Numbered from the stretch's first letter, positions 46,821 to 56,915 are shown. The stretch is DNA of 64,000 nucleotides from Paenibacillus xylanexedens (GCF_007676705.1 NZ_VEBF01000001.1:1674001-1738000), one strand, 5' to 3'. Made by a program: numbers and translations. Notes: generated by a model not told the origin, from the letters alone.

Positions 46821-47741
46821 TCATTTTGAATGTTCTTCAATCATCTGATGTATCCTGTCTCGTTCCGACTGTTCCACGATATAGTAATACACTCCGTCTA
46901 TTTTCTTGCCCGCGCCTTTAATCTCAACGGATTCAATATGATCCAGTACCGAACGATAATTGGAGAACATCTGCTTCATCTCATCAAATGTAACGTCGGT
47001 TCTGACGTGAGCACTGACTTCGTCCAGCAACGTCTCCAGTTGCAACACGTTGGATACCTGGACCGTATTCTTCAGCACTTGTTTGATGATCTCCCGCTGG
47101 CGGTCATTCCGCCCGAGATCTCCCTTCGGATCATCATAACGCATCCGCGAAAATCCCAAAGCAGCTTCACCATCCAGATGAATATTCCCTTGCTCGAACC
47201 GATAATCCTCATAGTCAAATGCAAACGGGTTATTCACATTCACTCCACCCACCATGTCGATGACTTGTGCAAAGCCCTCCATATTCACTTTCATGTAGTA
47301 GTGTATGGGGACGTTGAGCAATTGTTCCACGGTTTGCACAGCCATGTTAACACCACCAAAAGCGTAAGCATGATTGATCTTATCCTCTGTACCATGTCCT
47401 ACAATACTTGTTCTGGTATCCCGGGGGATGTTAAACATGAGTACAGATTGTTTCGCAGGGTTGACACTCAATACAATCATGGTGTCGGAGCGCCCCCGAT
47501 CATTGGAACGCTCATCCACACCCAGGATCAAAGCATTAAAAGGCTCTTCATTCTCCATATCCACAGGAAAATCTCCCCCGCCCCTCTGATCGACAATGGA
47601 TACCTGTTTGATAGGTTCCCGGGGTTCATACATTTGATCCGCCGCTGATTTAACATGCAGATACAGATACACAGAATATCCAATCATGACGACTGCAATA
47701 AGGGAAATGGCACCTAATGTTATTTTGATCCCGCGTCTCAT
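46821..47741 (-). CDS. LytR-CpsA-Psr (LCP) family ligase
   Basis: A 306-residue membrane-anchored protein with one N-terminal helix (about 7-28) and an extracellular LCP domain (about 70-225). Conserved pieces: LILGVDERSNDRGRSDTMIVLSV, NIPRDTRTSI, INHAYAFGG, and RMRYDDPKGDLGRNDRQREII. LCP enzymes transfer undecaprenyl-linked glycopolymers to peptidoglycan. Its presence suggests at least part of the polymer is wall-attached. GGAGG precedes the ATG. In the EPS operon between ugd and the GH74-like gene. Confidence 0.93.
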   Translation of the reverse strand: MRRGIKITLGAISLIAVVMIGYSVYLYLHVKSAADQMYEPREPIKQVSIVDQRGGGDFPVDMENEEPFNALILGVDERSNDRGRSDTMIVLSVNPAKQSVLMFNIPRDTRTSIVGHGTEDKINHAYAFGGVNMAVQTVEQLLNVPIHYYMKVNMEGFAQVIDMVGGVNVNNPFAFDYEDYRFEQGNIHLDGEAALGFSRMRYDDPKGDLGRNDRQREIIKQVLKNTVQVSNVLQLETLLDEVSAHVRTDVTFDEMKQMFSNYRSVLDHIESVEIKGAGKKIDGVYYYIVEQSERDRIHQMIEEHSK

Positions 47742-47755
47742 GGTATAGGCCTCCG

Positions 47756-49087
47756 TCAGATGACTGCCGTTTTTCTTCCATCAATATTGGTTAGACCTGG
47801 GCGACCAACAGAGTAGTATTGGAAGGACGTATCTTTGATCTGATCTTCTCCGTAGATGTTTCTTCCATCAATCAGGATGGGTTGATTCATATGCGCTGCC
47901 AACTCTGTCAGATTAACCTCCATGAACTCTTTCCACTCGGTCAGAACACACAGTGCATCTGCGCCTTCCGCCGCGTTCATGGCACGCTCTTCCCACGTAA
48001 TGGATGGGGAATCCACCTCTTTGCGGAAGTTCTCGGTAGCGATGGGGTCATACGCCCGAATCACTGCCCCCTGCTCAAGCAAACGCTGAATGATCTCAAT
48101 CGCTGGAGCATCACGAACGTCATCGGTATCCGGTTTGAAAGCGAGCCCCCAGATGGCAATCTCCTTCCCTTCGAGTGAGCCTAGCGCGTCTTCCAGTTTG
48201 CGAATTACGTTGAAGCGTTGATCTTTATTCACTTCCACCACGGACTTCAGCAGTTTGAAGTCATAATCCACATTACCTGCAATTTGAATCAGAGCCTGTG
48301 TATCCTTAGGGAAACAGGAACCTCCATAACCAATGCCTGCCTTGAGAAAGGAAGCACCGATTCGTCTGTCATATCCCATGCCTTCGGCAACGCGACTGAC
48401 ATCTGCACCTACTTTTTCACAGATGTTAGAGATTTCGTTGATAAATGAGATCTTGGTCGCCAGGAAAGCATTGGATGCATATTTAATCATTTCTGCCGAG
48501 CGAATATCCGTAACAATAATCTGATCGGTTAATGGCTGATGCAGCTCCTTCAGTGTGGCAACCGCCCGTTCGCTATGTGTCCCAATGACTATCCGGTCAG
48601 GATAGAGCGTATCCTGCACAGCGGTACCTTCTCGCAGGAACTCAGGTACCGATGCCATGTCGAATGGATGATTCGTCAAACTGCTGATCCATTCCTGAAT
48701 GCGATCGTTGGTTCCGACAGGAACAGTGCTTTTAGTCATTATTATTTTATAATTATCCATATAAGAACCAATTTCTCGCGCGACAAGCTCAATAAAACTC
48801 AGATTCGCTTCGCCATTCGGCAGGGATGGCGTTCCGACCGCGATAATGATGATATCCGAACGACTGATGGCATCCTGAATGTTCGTGGTGAAGGATAGCC
48901 TTCCTGCTTTCATATTCGCATTCATGATGTCTTTCAGACCCGGTTCATAGATTGGAACATGACCGTCCGTCAGCATATTCACTTTTTCCACATTATTGTC
49001 GACACAGATCACGTTATTTCCCAGTTCCGAGAAGCATACGCCCGATACCAAACCCACATACCCTGTGCCAATCACCGTAATATTCAT
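47756..49087 (-). CDS. ugd: UDP-glucose 6-dehydrogenase
   Basis: A 443-residue NAD-dependent enzyme making UDP-glucuronate, an acidic sugar donor. It begins MNITVIGTGYVGLVSG (Rossmann fold). The catalytic Cys lies in GYGGSCFPKDTQAL near residue 260, and the C-terminal domain has WGLAFKPDTDDVRDAPAIEI. The ATG at 49087 has GGGGGAG upstream; the frame is open further upstream without homology. Implies glucuronic acid (or a derivative) in the polymer. Confidence 0.96.
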   Translation of the reverse strand: MNITVIGTGYVGLVSGVCFSELGNNVICVDNNVEKVNMLTDGHVPIYEPGLKDIMNANMKAGRLSFTTNIQDAISRSDIIIIAVGTPSLPNGEANLSFIELVAREIGSYMDNYKIIMTKSTVPVGTNDRIQEWISSLTNHPFDMASVPEFLREGTAVQDTLYPDRIVIGTHSERAVATLKELHQPLTDQIIVTDIRSAEMIKYASNAFLATKISFINEISNICEKVGADVSRVAEGMGYDRRIGASFLKAGIGYGGSCFPKDTQALIQIAGNVDYDFKLLKSVVEVNKDQRFNVIRKLEDALGSLEGKEIAIWGLAFKPDTDDVRDAPAIEIIQRLLEQGAVIRAYDPIATENFRKEVDSPSITWEERAMNAAEGADALCVLTEWKEFMEVNLTELAAHMNQPILIDGRNIYGEDQIKDTSFQYYSVGRPGLTNIDGRKTAVI

Positions 49088-49119
49088 TCCATAATCTCCC
49101 CCATGTCCTAATGTGTTGG

Positions 49120-50502
49120 TTACGCGTGCTTCACATATGTCTGAACAATGTCCTGCCATTCGGTGGACACTCTAACGATATCTTCCTCAATCAGCTGGCT
49201 GCCGATCTGTACTTCAATGATCTCAAGTTCTGTAACTGCTCTGACGGAATGAAGCATACTCCGGTCAATGATCACCGTATCTCCCTGCCCGATCATTCGG
49301 CTCTGCCCATCCAGAATCAATTCCCCTGTTCCCGATACAACCGTCCATACCTCATTGCGGAGCAGATGATATTGATAACTCAGGTTTTTCCCGGCACTGA
49401 TGCAGATTCGTTTGGTAAGAACCTCGCCGCCGGCTTCGTTTCTTGTATAATCCAGCACTCGGTAGCAACCCCACCTGCGCTCCTCATACATGGGGCGTTG
49501 ATCCTCGTTCTTCAAGATTTCCTTGATCCGTGGGCTGGCTTCTTTGTCACTGACCAAAATGCCATCCGGACTCACGGCTACCACCACATCCGACAACCCC
49601 AATATGGCAACCGGAATGTTCAATTCATTGACCAGGTGAGTATTCAGGGAATCTCCCGTAATCCACCCTTTTCCTACAACCGAGGTTCCCATCTCTTCCG
49701 TGAGCGTGTTCCATGTCCCTAGATCCTTCCAAAAACCGTTATATGGAATAGCGATAATCTGATTCGCCTTCTCGACAACCTGGTAATCGAAGCTGATCTT
49801 GTTCAATCTTCCGTATTGCTTCAGCATTTCGTCATACTGTATGGGCAGTTCCATCTCAATGAGCAGATTAATCAAATAACCCAGCTTAAAGGCAAAAACC
49901 CCGCAATTCCATAATGCGGCCTGCTCAATCATGAGGGCCGCATCGGATTCGCAGGGTTTCTCCTGGAACTTCGCTACGTTCACGTATTCATTGTTATTTT
50001 CTTTGGAAGATACGGGCTGCGGAATGATATATCCGTACTTCTCAGACGGATACGTCGGCACGACCCCCATCAAGGCCAGATCAGCACCAGACTTATCAAG
50101 CATCTCCGGCAAGGTCGCCAGAACCTCAAAGAACTCTTTTTCAACAAAAGGATCTACTGGCAAGACGGCAATGGTCTCATTCAGACTCACACTCTCTACG
50201 GAATACAGATAGGATGCTGCGAGTGCAATCGCAGGAAACGTATCTCTGCGCTCAGGTTCCACGACCAGTCTTACATCGTCTCCTAGCTGTGAAGTCAAAA
50301 TCTCCACCTGTGGCAAACTGGTCGCGATAAGCGCCTGTGATGCAAGTCCGGCATGATTCAGCTGTCGCCATACCCGCTGCACCATGGATTCCGGATTCCC
50401 CTCAGGCCCATGGAGTACTTTAAGAAATTGCTTGGATCTGGAATCGTTGGATAACGGCCAGAGACGCTTGCCAGAACCGCCGGATAACAGAATACTTCTC
50501 AT
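49120..50502 (-). CDS. manC: mannose-1-phosphate guanylyltransferase (ManC type, GMP-PMI)
   Basis: A 460-residue protein with an N-terminal nucleotidyltransferase (ILLSGGSGKRLWPLSNDSRSKQF; VEPERRDTFPAIALA) making GDP-mannose. A C-terminal cupin phosphomannose-isomerase-like domain follows (about 345-455; SAGKNLSYQYHLLRNEVWTVVSGTGEL). The usual cupin text is QxHxHRxExW; here QYHLLRNEVW lacks one His, so isomerase activity is doubtful. Overlaps the pyruvyltransferase stop by 4 nt. Implies mannose in the polymer. Confidence 0.93.
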   Translation of the reverse strand: MRSILLSGGSGKRLWPLSNDSRSKQFLKVLHGPEGNPESMVQRVWRQLNHAGLASQALIATSLPQVEILTSQLGDDVRLVVEPERRDTFPAIALAASYLYSVESVSLNETIAVLPVDPFVEKEFFEVLATLPEMLDKSGADLALMGVVPTYPSEKYGYIIPQPVSSKENNNEYVNVAKFQEKPCESDAALMIEQAALWNCGVFAFKLGYLINLLIEMELPIQYDEMLKQYGRLNKISFDYQVVEKANQIIAIPYNGFWKDLGTWNTLTEEMGTSVVGKGWITGDSLNTHLVNELNIPVAILGLSDVVVAVSPDGILVSDKEASPRIKEILKNEDQRPMYEERRWGCYRVLDYTRNEAGGEVLTKRICISAGKNLSYQYHLLRNEVWTVVSGTGELILDGQSRMIGQGDTVIIDRSMLHSVRAVTELEIIEVQIGSQLIEEDIVRVSTEWQDIVQTYVKHA

Positions 50503-51527
50503 AGGGCTGCACCATCCGAGAGCACAACCGTACTCGCTCCCTTGCCGGTCTCGGTTGGCTTGTTATATGTGCTGGTCTGATTGGACTCGAGTCTGCCTGC
50601 CGGATTGTTCTTCGTCCAGGCCGCATAATAATTCGAGTTCTTGCCATACGAATTATCCAGCAGAATGTTCGGTTGATCCAGGAGACAGGCCAGAATATGT
50701 CCATGCAGACGAGATGTCGTGATGGTCTGGTATTTATTGAATTCCTTAATGGCCGTATGTACCATCCGATCAGAGTATTTGTACCACAACCAGCGGGCAA
50801 AAGAGCTGCCTTTCCCTGACTTCAACCGGGATGTAATCATGCGAATGATCTTGCGGTCTACGCGGTTGTACAATGTCTCCCAGTCTTTAAACGTGGCCTT
50901 GGGTCCACTGACGGATTCGTAATGCACCTGATTCTGAGTCTTCTCAATGTCTTTACGGAAGAAATACAACATCTCTGCACTAGGCTGGCTCTTGGACTTA
51001 AGAGGCCACAACTGATGCGCCATATCCGGAGAAAGGTACACATTCGTTTGTTGAAACTCTTTACTCGCTATCTCATAAGATAAGGTGTCCCTGACAAAAA
51101 AGTGCACATCCTTATGACGATTGAATACTTGGGCTGTCTTTTTCAATTCAATATCACTCTTGTAAAACATCGTCTGAGGCAGAATGACAATCCGGTGATT
51201 CGGATGCTGGGCAATCATTCGTTCTCTCAATTTCTGATGGGCAGGGTACAGATCACCAAAGTTACCTCCCCCGTGCAACACAATCGTGATACCTTCCGGA
51301 ACCTTAAGAGACAAAGGGCAATCCAGAATGCTGTATCTGGCACGCACTTGAATATCATGATCTCGGAAGAACGCTTCAGTACCTTTCATGATCAACAAGT
51401 CTCCACCATTACTGTGCACCGGGTAATCCAGATAATAGATCTCGGTACGCGGTGGAATGACCTTCAAAATCTGACGTAAATGTCCCTTCAACTCTTCCAT
51501 TGGATGAATATTGTTAGTGCCCAGCAT
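50499..51527 (-). CDS. polysaccharide pyruvyl transferase family protein
   Basis: A 342-residue member of the PS_pyruv_trans (CsaB/ExoV/EpsO-like) family that adds a pyruvate ketal from phosphoenolpyruvate to a sugar of the repeat unit. Typical segments: YYLDYPVHSNGGDLLIMKG, VLHGGGNFGDLYPAHQ, VILPQTMFYKS and TSRLHGHILACLL. The start at the third codon (ATG 51527) is favoured because AGGAGG lies 8 nt before it but only 2 nt before the first ATG. Adds negative charge to the polymer. Confidence 0.9.
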   Translation of the reverse strand: MLGTNNIHPMEELKGHLRQILKVIPPRTEIYYLDYPVHSNGGDLLIMKGTEAFFRDHDIQVRARYSILDCPLSLKVPEGITIVLHGGGNFGDLYPAHQKLRERMIAQHPNHRIVILPQTMFYKSDIELKKTAQVFNRHKDVHFFVRDTLSYEIASKEFQQTNVYLSPDMAHQLWPLKSKSQPSAEMLYFFRKDIEKTQNQVHYESVSGPKATFKDWETLYNRVDRKIIRMITSRLKSGKGSSFARWLWYKYSDRMVHTAIKEFNKYQTITTSRLHGHILACLLDQPNILLDNSYGKNSNYYAAWTKNNPAGRLESNQTSTYNKPTETGKGASTVVLSDGAAL

Positions 51528-52890
51528 CTCCATCTCCTCCTTGGGTGACTCTTCTTCTTTTTTTGTTTAACCTTTCATAGAGAAACGGCAGATCTTCCTT
51601 GTCATAGAACATGGCGGCAAACTTCACCTTAAATACAATCTTCATCGCGGCCACAGTGACCACCATTCGTACAATGGACCCGATCAATAAGGCAAACGCA
51701 ATTCCGTTGAGCCCCCACAGCGGGGTGAACACGAAGAACAAGGCCACCGTCACCGAGAGTGCAATAAGTTGTCTGATCATCACTAGCCCTGGTCGACCAA
51801 GTGCATTGAAGGCGGATGCCAGAATCCAGGAGCCACCACCAATGATGCATTCAACTGCCAAAATATAAAATGCGACGCTCGCTTCCAGAAATTCGGAGCC
51901 AAACAGAAGACCCATCAGGTAGTTCCCCACAAACATGGTCGGTATAACGATGATCATCATGACCATGAGCGAGATGCGGAAGGCTCTGCCGACCGTTCGA
52001 ATAATCTGCTCTTGGGGTAATCCGGTCACTTTTGGGAAAACAACGTTACTGATCGCCGTTTGAACTGCATTGTAGATTCGGGACAGCGCAAATACAACGG
52101 AATACAATCCAAAATCACGCGGGGTGAGCAAAGCCAAGATAATGATTTTATCGAACTGGGTATACAATGTTCCTAGTAATTCAACGCCATACACCTTGCT
52201 GCCATAACCAAAAAGCTTCTTGGCCGAACTCTGGTCCACCCGATCCTTGAACCATCTCAGTCTTAATTCATTACGGTTGGCATAGATAGCCCATGCCACC
52301 ACTGAGAAGCTGGTTACAAAATAGATCGCAGCCGCGAGCTGAATGCTCAGCATACCCAGGCCCCATAACACAAAAAGCCCGCCTACATTAAACAGGGGGA
52401 TCATTAACCGGATACCATTATATACAGCGAATTTCTCTCGACTCTGCGAGAGGGCTGATATGAGATTGATGACAATGAGTACAGGAACCGTAGCAATCGT
52501 ATACCATCTGGATATCTGCACAACCTCCGGCGGAAAGCTGGAGAGCCAGAACGGTAATCCAAACCAGGCCACAATACCAATGATGATGCACACCGGAACT
52601 TGAAAAAGAAAGCTTAATCGAACATACTGTGCACTCTTCTCGGTTGCGCTCTGTTTGATGTTATAAATGATAGAAGTTGGCAGTCCGAAACCGACCAATC
52701 CGGTTAAAAGCGCTGGCCAGAACAAGATGGCCGAGAATGCGCCCTTTCCCTCTACACCGAACATGCGTGACGTCAAAATGGAAGACAGCATCGTCAGTGT
52801 CATGACGAGCAGATTGGTTCCACTTGTCTGAAATATGGCACTCATTAAGCCGTTTCCTCTGAATACTTTGCGAAGTGCAACTTGCGCCAT
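51514..52890 (-). CDS. wzx: Wzx-type oligosaccharide flippase
   Basis: A 458-residue MOP-superfamily flippase with about twelve to fourteen membrane helices. It moves the undecaprenyl-pyrophosphate-linked repeat unit to the outer face. Polysaccharide-synthase signature near the start: FQTSGTNLLVMTLTMLSSILTSRMFGVEGKGAFSA. The ATG at 52890 follows GAGG by 6 nt; an ATG at 52902 overlaps the upstream stop. C-terminus ends in a basic cytoplasmic tail (RLNKKRRRVTQ). Confidence 0.93.
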   Translation of the reverse strand: MAQVALRKVFRGNGLMSAIFQTSGTNLLVMTLTMLSSILTSRMFGVEGKGAFSAILFWPALLTGLVGFGLPTSIIYNIKQSATEKSAQYVRLSFLFQVPVCIIIGIVAWFGLPFWLSSFPPEVVQISRWYTIATVPVLIVINLISALSQSREKFAVYNGIRLMIPLFNVGGLFVLWGLGMLSIQLAAAIYFVTSFSVVAWAIYANRNELRLRWFKDRVDQSSAKKLFGYGSKVYGVELLGTLYTQFDKIIILALLTPRDFGLYSVVFALSRIYNAVQTAISNVVFPKVTGLPQEQIIRTVGRAFRISLMVMMIIVIPTMFVGNYLMGLLFGSEFLEASVAFYILAVECIIGGGSWILASAFNALGRPGLVMIRQLIALSVTVALFFVFTPLWGLNGIAFALLIGSIVRMVVTVAAMKIVFKVKFAAMFYDKEDLPFLYERLNKKRRRVTQGGDGDAGH

Positions 52891-52898
52891 AGCGATCC

Positions 52899-53804
52899 TC
52901 ATCCCTTACTGTTTTGACGAAGCGACCCAACGATCATGCCGTTTCTGTAACATACTTTGGCAAGCTGACGTGTGAACCGATCTGCATTATAGATGTAGAT
53001 CAATGCCGTCGTAATCCCTTGTGCCAGCTTAATGCCATGTTTGGCCGTACGCACAACACCACGATCCTGATCCCGAATGGCATCACTCACACCCTGCCAA
53101 TAGATTCGGCGCAGAAACCAGTTCTTCGTCGTTCGCTCTTTGGCTACTTTATGTTGTACCGCGCCATACGGCGTGTAATATACCTTGAACTTCGTTCGGA
53201 TTCTTGCAATTAACTCACTCTCTTCACTGGAGAGAAGATTGTTCCCCACTCTTCCAAGGTCCTCACGGAAGGGAGCCAGTTGATCGAAGACGGATAAACG
53301 AAAAGCCACATTGGCGCCAAATGGAATATAGGGACTCTTCATTTCAGTGACTTCATCTGCAAAATCGAGAATCGTGAACAGTGACCTGTTCTCCGGTGGA
53401 ATCCACATCGGCTCGGGTACTTCCCAGATCGGATCAATCTTGCCACCGACACAACCGATACTCTCGCTCATCTCAAACACACTGACGATCTGGCGAATCC
53501 AGTCCCTGCAAGCAAAGGCATCATCGTCAAGGAACAGGATATACTCGCCTCTCGCCTCATGAATGGCCCGATTGCGGGCGACAGACAAGCCTTGCTTTTC
53601 TTCCAACACATACCGGATCGAATAGTTCTCATACTGCAAAATGGTTTGAAGTACGATTTCCCGCGTGTTGTCTTTCGAATTGTTATCAATGAGTATGATC
53701 TCATAGTCGCTGCTTGCGTAATTCTGTTGTATGGCACTTCGTATAGCCTCTACCGCATCCTGTGCACGGTTATACGTACAGATCGCGACGGTTACTTTCA
53801 TCAT
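52899..53804 (-). CDS. glycosyltransferase family 2
   Basis: A 301-residue GT-A fold transferase beginning MMKVTVAICTYNRAQD, with NSKDNT, the DxD-type LFLDDDA near residue 90 and a C-terminal amphipathic region. It adds one sugar of the repeat unit; donor and acceptor cannot be read from sequence. The ATG at 53804 lies just past GGGG; upstream codons in the same frame precede the GT2 domain and overlap no homology. Adjacent to the flippase gene. Confidence 0.9.
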   Translation of the reverse strand: MMKVTVAICTYNRAQDAVEAIRSAIQQNYASSDYEIILIDNNSKDNTREIVLQTILQYENYSIRYVLEEKQGLSVARNRAIHEARGEYILFLDDDAFACRDWIRQIVSVFEMSESIGCVGGKIDPIWEVPEPMWIPPENRSLFTILDFADEVTEMKSPYIPFGANVAFRLSVFDQLAPFREDLGRVGNNLLSSEESELIARIRTKFKVYYTPYGAVQHKVAKERTTKNWFLRRIYWQGVSDAIRDQDRGVVRTAKHGIKLAQGITTALIYIYNADRFTRQLAKVCYRNGMIVGSLRQNSKG

Positions 53805-53847
53805 TTCATCCCCATATTCTTCAATTAGGTCCACCCTTTGATCTGCA

Positions 53848-54870
53848 CTAACTGGAGTACAGAGTAAGTGTCCTTTGGGCAATCACTGGCCAATCCAGCC
53901 GCTCTAATGCTTTGACAAAACCACTGCCTTCCTGAAACTCCGATTGTTTTAATCGGATCATATTCATCGCTTTGAGCAATCCATCCGGATCCGAAGGTTC
54001 ATAGAGTACCGCACAATCTTCAGGCAGATATTCCTCCAACAAGCCAATCCGTGGTGCCACCACCGGTTTGCAGAAGGTCAATGCCAGAATTGCACTGCCA
54101 GAAGTCGCAATTTGCTTGTATGGAAGAATGATCGAATCCACCGCATCGAAATAGTCCGAATATTCATCATCTTCAATAAAATGAAAATGGGTATGAATAT
54201 GACCGCTCTCGAGGAATTCTTCACCCAGATCGTAGTCTTTCACTTTTTTACCGGCAATCAACAGATGGGCTTGATCCGATTTCAGATCCTTGAATGCCTC
54301 CAGCAAATCATCCACGCCCTTATACGGCGAGACCTGACCGAAGAACGCATACACATAACTATCCTCCGGGATGCCAAACCGGGATCGGATATTCACGCCT
54401 TTCCCCTGATACACTCCCTTGTAATGTCCATGCGGAATAACCTCGATCCGGCTGGAATCAATCCCGAACGTCGAACAGATCTCAGAGATCAGAGGTTTAC
54501 CCATGACAATCAGCTTGGAGCAATTTTGGATTAGTATTTTTCTCATCCAATAATCGAACCGCGTCTTGCCGCTGTTGTGAGGCCAGATGTTATGCACGGT
54601 CCAGAACAATTTGGCCCCGCGCAATCGTGCAAAACAAATCATCAATACATACAGAATAGATTTGATCACTGTTGCCAGCAAGGATGAACCTCTGTAATAG
54701 AAGCTGGGCCAATGAAAATGCAGCACATCATTTTTTTTCAGTTTGACTAGATCTTTTTTGGTAAACTGCTTTACTTCCCATCCCTTGTTCTCAATGGAAT
54801 CGGATAACAGCTCGTTGAATTTATTGTTCTCAATCATCTTGGGCAGCATATACACCGTCGGATTTCCCAT
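53848..54870 (-). CDS. glycosyltransferase, GT-B fold (family 1/4-like)
   Basis: A 340-residue transferase with HFHWPSFYYRG and VHNIWPHNSGK in the N-terminal half. The C-terminal donor domain has YAFFGQVSPYKGVDDLLEAF, SIILPYKQIATSGSAILALTFCKPVVAPRIG, GLLEEYLPE. The pattern matches the GumK/AmsK-like or general GT4 type. AGAGGTG precedes the ATG. One of four clear chain-building transferases in the cluster. Confidence 0.88.
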   Translation of the reverse strand: MGNPTVYMLPKMIENNKFNELLSDSIENKGWEVKQFTKKDLVKLKKNDVLHFHWPSFYYRGSSLLATVIKSILYVLMICFARLRGAKLFWTVHNIWPHNSGKTRFDYWMRKILIQNCSKLIVMGKPLISEICSTFGIDSSRIEVIPHGHYKGVYQGKGVNIRSRFGIPEDSYVYAFFGQVSPYKGVDDLLEAFKDLKSDQAHLLIAGKKVKDYDLGEEFLESGHIHTHFHFIEDDEYSDYFDAVDSIILPYKQIATSGSAILALTFCKPVVAPRIGLLEEYLPEDCAVLYEPSDPDGLLKAMNMIRLKQSEFQEGSGFVKALERLDWPVIAQRTLTLYSS

Positions 54871-54881
54871 CCAGACACCTC

Positions 54882-55826
54882 TTACTTTAGTTTCATTCGC
54901 ACAGGTTCCTCTGTATACGTACCAACTGCGCGTCTTGCATGAAATCTCATTAGAAATCCTTGTATCATAATTTTGGTATTACGCTTGAGCAGCACCCAAT
55001 CTTTCCACCAGGGATACAGCGACAGTGCTTTTTTCAAATAAACATTATTGCGAAGTGTATTTCTCGACCATTCGAGCATTCGATAGTGGTGTAATTGACG
55101 ACGCTTCTGTTCCTTGGACATATCATTATAGTATTTCAAAATAATCTTGCGTTGGCCCTTGTACTTGGCCGTTGTAGAGGTTGAAATTCGTGGACCACTA
55201 TGGATGTTGATATCCACCAGCGGTTCTTTCACATTCACGGCGATGTAGCCTCGCTTCAATATGCGCAGATAAAAGTCATAATCCTGAGCGGATGTCAGGT
55301 TCTCATCGAATCGAACTTCACGGGCGAGTGAGGTAAGTACCATGATTTTGGACGTTTCCCCGATCCAGTTGAATGTAAGCAGATCCTCATACCGAACAAC
55401 ATCACGAGGTTCCACCGACAATTTCCGTTTGACCACCTGATGCTGCTCATTCGTGTATGCGAGATACTTGCTGCAAAAGGTGAATGATTCCTGTGTACGC
55501 TCCAGCACTTCCGCCTGGGTTTTTATTTTGTCAGCCATCCATTCATCATCATCATCCAGGAAGGCAATGTACTTGCCATTGGCTTGGGATATCCCTACAT
55601 TCCGTGCATGGTTGGCTCCTTTGGGATACGGAACACGGATGTACCGAATCCGTGAATCTTCCCGGGCCCAAGCCTGACAGATTTCTGGTGTCTGATCTTC
55701 TGAACCATCATCCACAATGAAAATCTCCAGATACGGGTGTGTCTGCTCACGTACACTTCTCAACGCATTTTTCAATAACTCCGCCCGATTATGGGTCGTA
55801 ATGATGCAAGATACCAAGGGGTTCAT
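54882..55826 (-). CDS. glycosyltransferase family 2
   Basis: A 314-residue GT-A transferase: VSCIITTHNRAELLKNALRS at the start, FIVDDGSEDQT, NHARNVGISQANGKYIAFLDDDDEW near residues 70-95. The C-terminal third has basic residues typical of peripheral membrane association. AGGTG precedes the ATG. Adds a repeat-unit sugar of unknown identity. Confidence 0.92.
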   Translation of the reverse strand: MNPLVSCIITTHNRAELLKNALRSVREQTHPYLEIFIVDDGSEDQTPEICQAWAREDSRIRYIRVPYPKGANHARNVGISQANGKYIAFLDDDDEWMADKIKTQAEVLERTQESFTFCSKYLAYTNEQHQVVKRKLSVEPRDVVRYEDLLTFNWIGETSKIMVLTSLAREVRFDENLTSAQDYDFYLRILKRGYIAVNVKEPLVDINIHSGPRISTSTTAKYKGQRKIILKYYNDMSKEQKRRQLHHYRMLEWSRNTLRNNVYLKKALSLYPWWKDWVLLKRNTKIMIQGFLMRFHARRAVGTYTEEPVRMKLK

Positions 55827-55847
55827 TTCATCACCTTTTCCTGTTCA

Positions 55848-56915
55848 CTAGGATACCTTCACTTGAAGTGCATCATATATTCCCGACAATCTGCCCACGA
55901 GAAGATTCATATCGAATCTATTCGTTATAATCTCTCTGTTATGTGAACCCATTCTTGCTCTAAGCTCTTCATCCGTGATGAGATACTCCAGTGCCGATGT
56001 CAGTTCGTGCACATCTCCCGGCTCGATTAACAGCCCATTATGACCGGATGTAATCACTTCGGGAATGCCTCCGACGTTGGTCGATATAATGGGCAAGCCA
56101 CAATTCATTGCTTCGAGTATGGCCATAGGTAATCCCTCATGATAAGAAGGCAGGACCAGTAGATCCGCTTCCTGCATCAGCTTTTCCTTTTGTTCTCCGT
56201 TAATCCAGCCGAGTACGTTGACACAATCCTGAATTCCATATTGCTGCACGAGCGCTTTGACTTCATCGACTTCGCCATCCCCTGCCAGATTGAACGTGGC
56301 TTTAACTCCCCGCGTCTTCAATTGTTGAATGGACTGAAGCAGATCGTAGACTCCTTTTCGCTCACCCAGTCTTCCCATGAAGAGAGCATTAACTGACGCT
56401 TTCTGCTCTTTCGCAAAGGGCTCTTTCACAAAGACTCCGTTATAGAGCACCTCAATAGCTGTCTCCGGCACAATCGTGACAAAGTATTCTTTCCACGTCT
56501 GGGATAAGACAATCAATTTATCGGCCTGATTCAAAATGTAGTGACAATACTTGCGCTGCAGGGCGAATCGATTGTAGAAATCATCAAAGCTCGCTGCATG
56601 AACATGCAGAATGACTGACTTTCGAAACAACTTTCGTGCCGTTAGCAGAAATAGAGACTTCCGATAAAAGCTCCCGTTGTTCGCCATATGAATATGCACG
56701 ATATCCGGCTTGAACGTGTACAGCTTCATCCAAAATTGAATGAATCCCCGTATAAAAATAAGCAGCCGTGAGAACACGCTGCCTGTGATATACGTTTCGA
56801 CCCGCTGCATGGGATACATTTCCGAGATGGAGGAATCCTCTATGTTTTTGATGACACTCACAATTCCGCCCATATCCTTCAAGGATGATCCAACAACCAA
56901 TACTTTTGGTTTCAT
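55848..56915 (-). CDS. glycosyltransferase family 4
   Basis: A 355-residue GT-B retaining transferase. The N-terminal half has PDIVHIHMANNGSFYRKSL and ILHVHAAS. The donor site is ALFMGRLGERKGVYDLLQSI and the family-4 EX7E motif is HEGLPMAILEAMNCGLPIIST followed by GGIPEVI. GGAGT precedes the ATG. It stands directly after the Alg13-like gene in the transcript. Confidence 0.93.
   Translation of the reverse strand: MKPKVLVVGSSLKDMGGIVSVIKNIEDSSISEMYPMQRVETYITGSVFSRLLIFIRGFIQFWMKLYTFKPDIVHIHMANNGSFYRKSLFLLTARKLFRKSVILHVHAASFDDFYNRFALQRKYCHYILNQADKLIVLSQTWKEYFVTIVPETAIEVLYNGVFVKEPFAKEQKASVNALFMGRLGERKGVYDLLQSIQQLKTRGVKATFNLAGDGEVDEVKALVQQYGIQDCVNVLGWINGEQKEKLMQEADLLVLPSYHEGLPMAILEAMNCGLPIISTNVGGIPEVITSGHNGLLIEPGDVHELTSALEYLITDEELRARMGSHNREIITNRFDMNLLVGRLSGIYDALQVKVS

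Noticed and set aside
46830..47648. 272-codon plus-strand frame opposite the LCP gene
   Set aside because: Antisense of a clear LCP gene, without start signals or recognisable domains.
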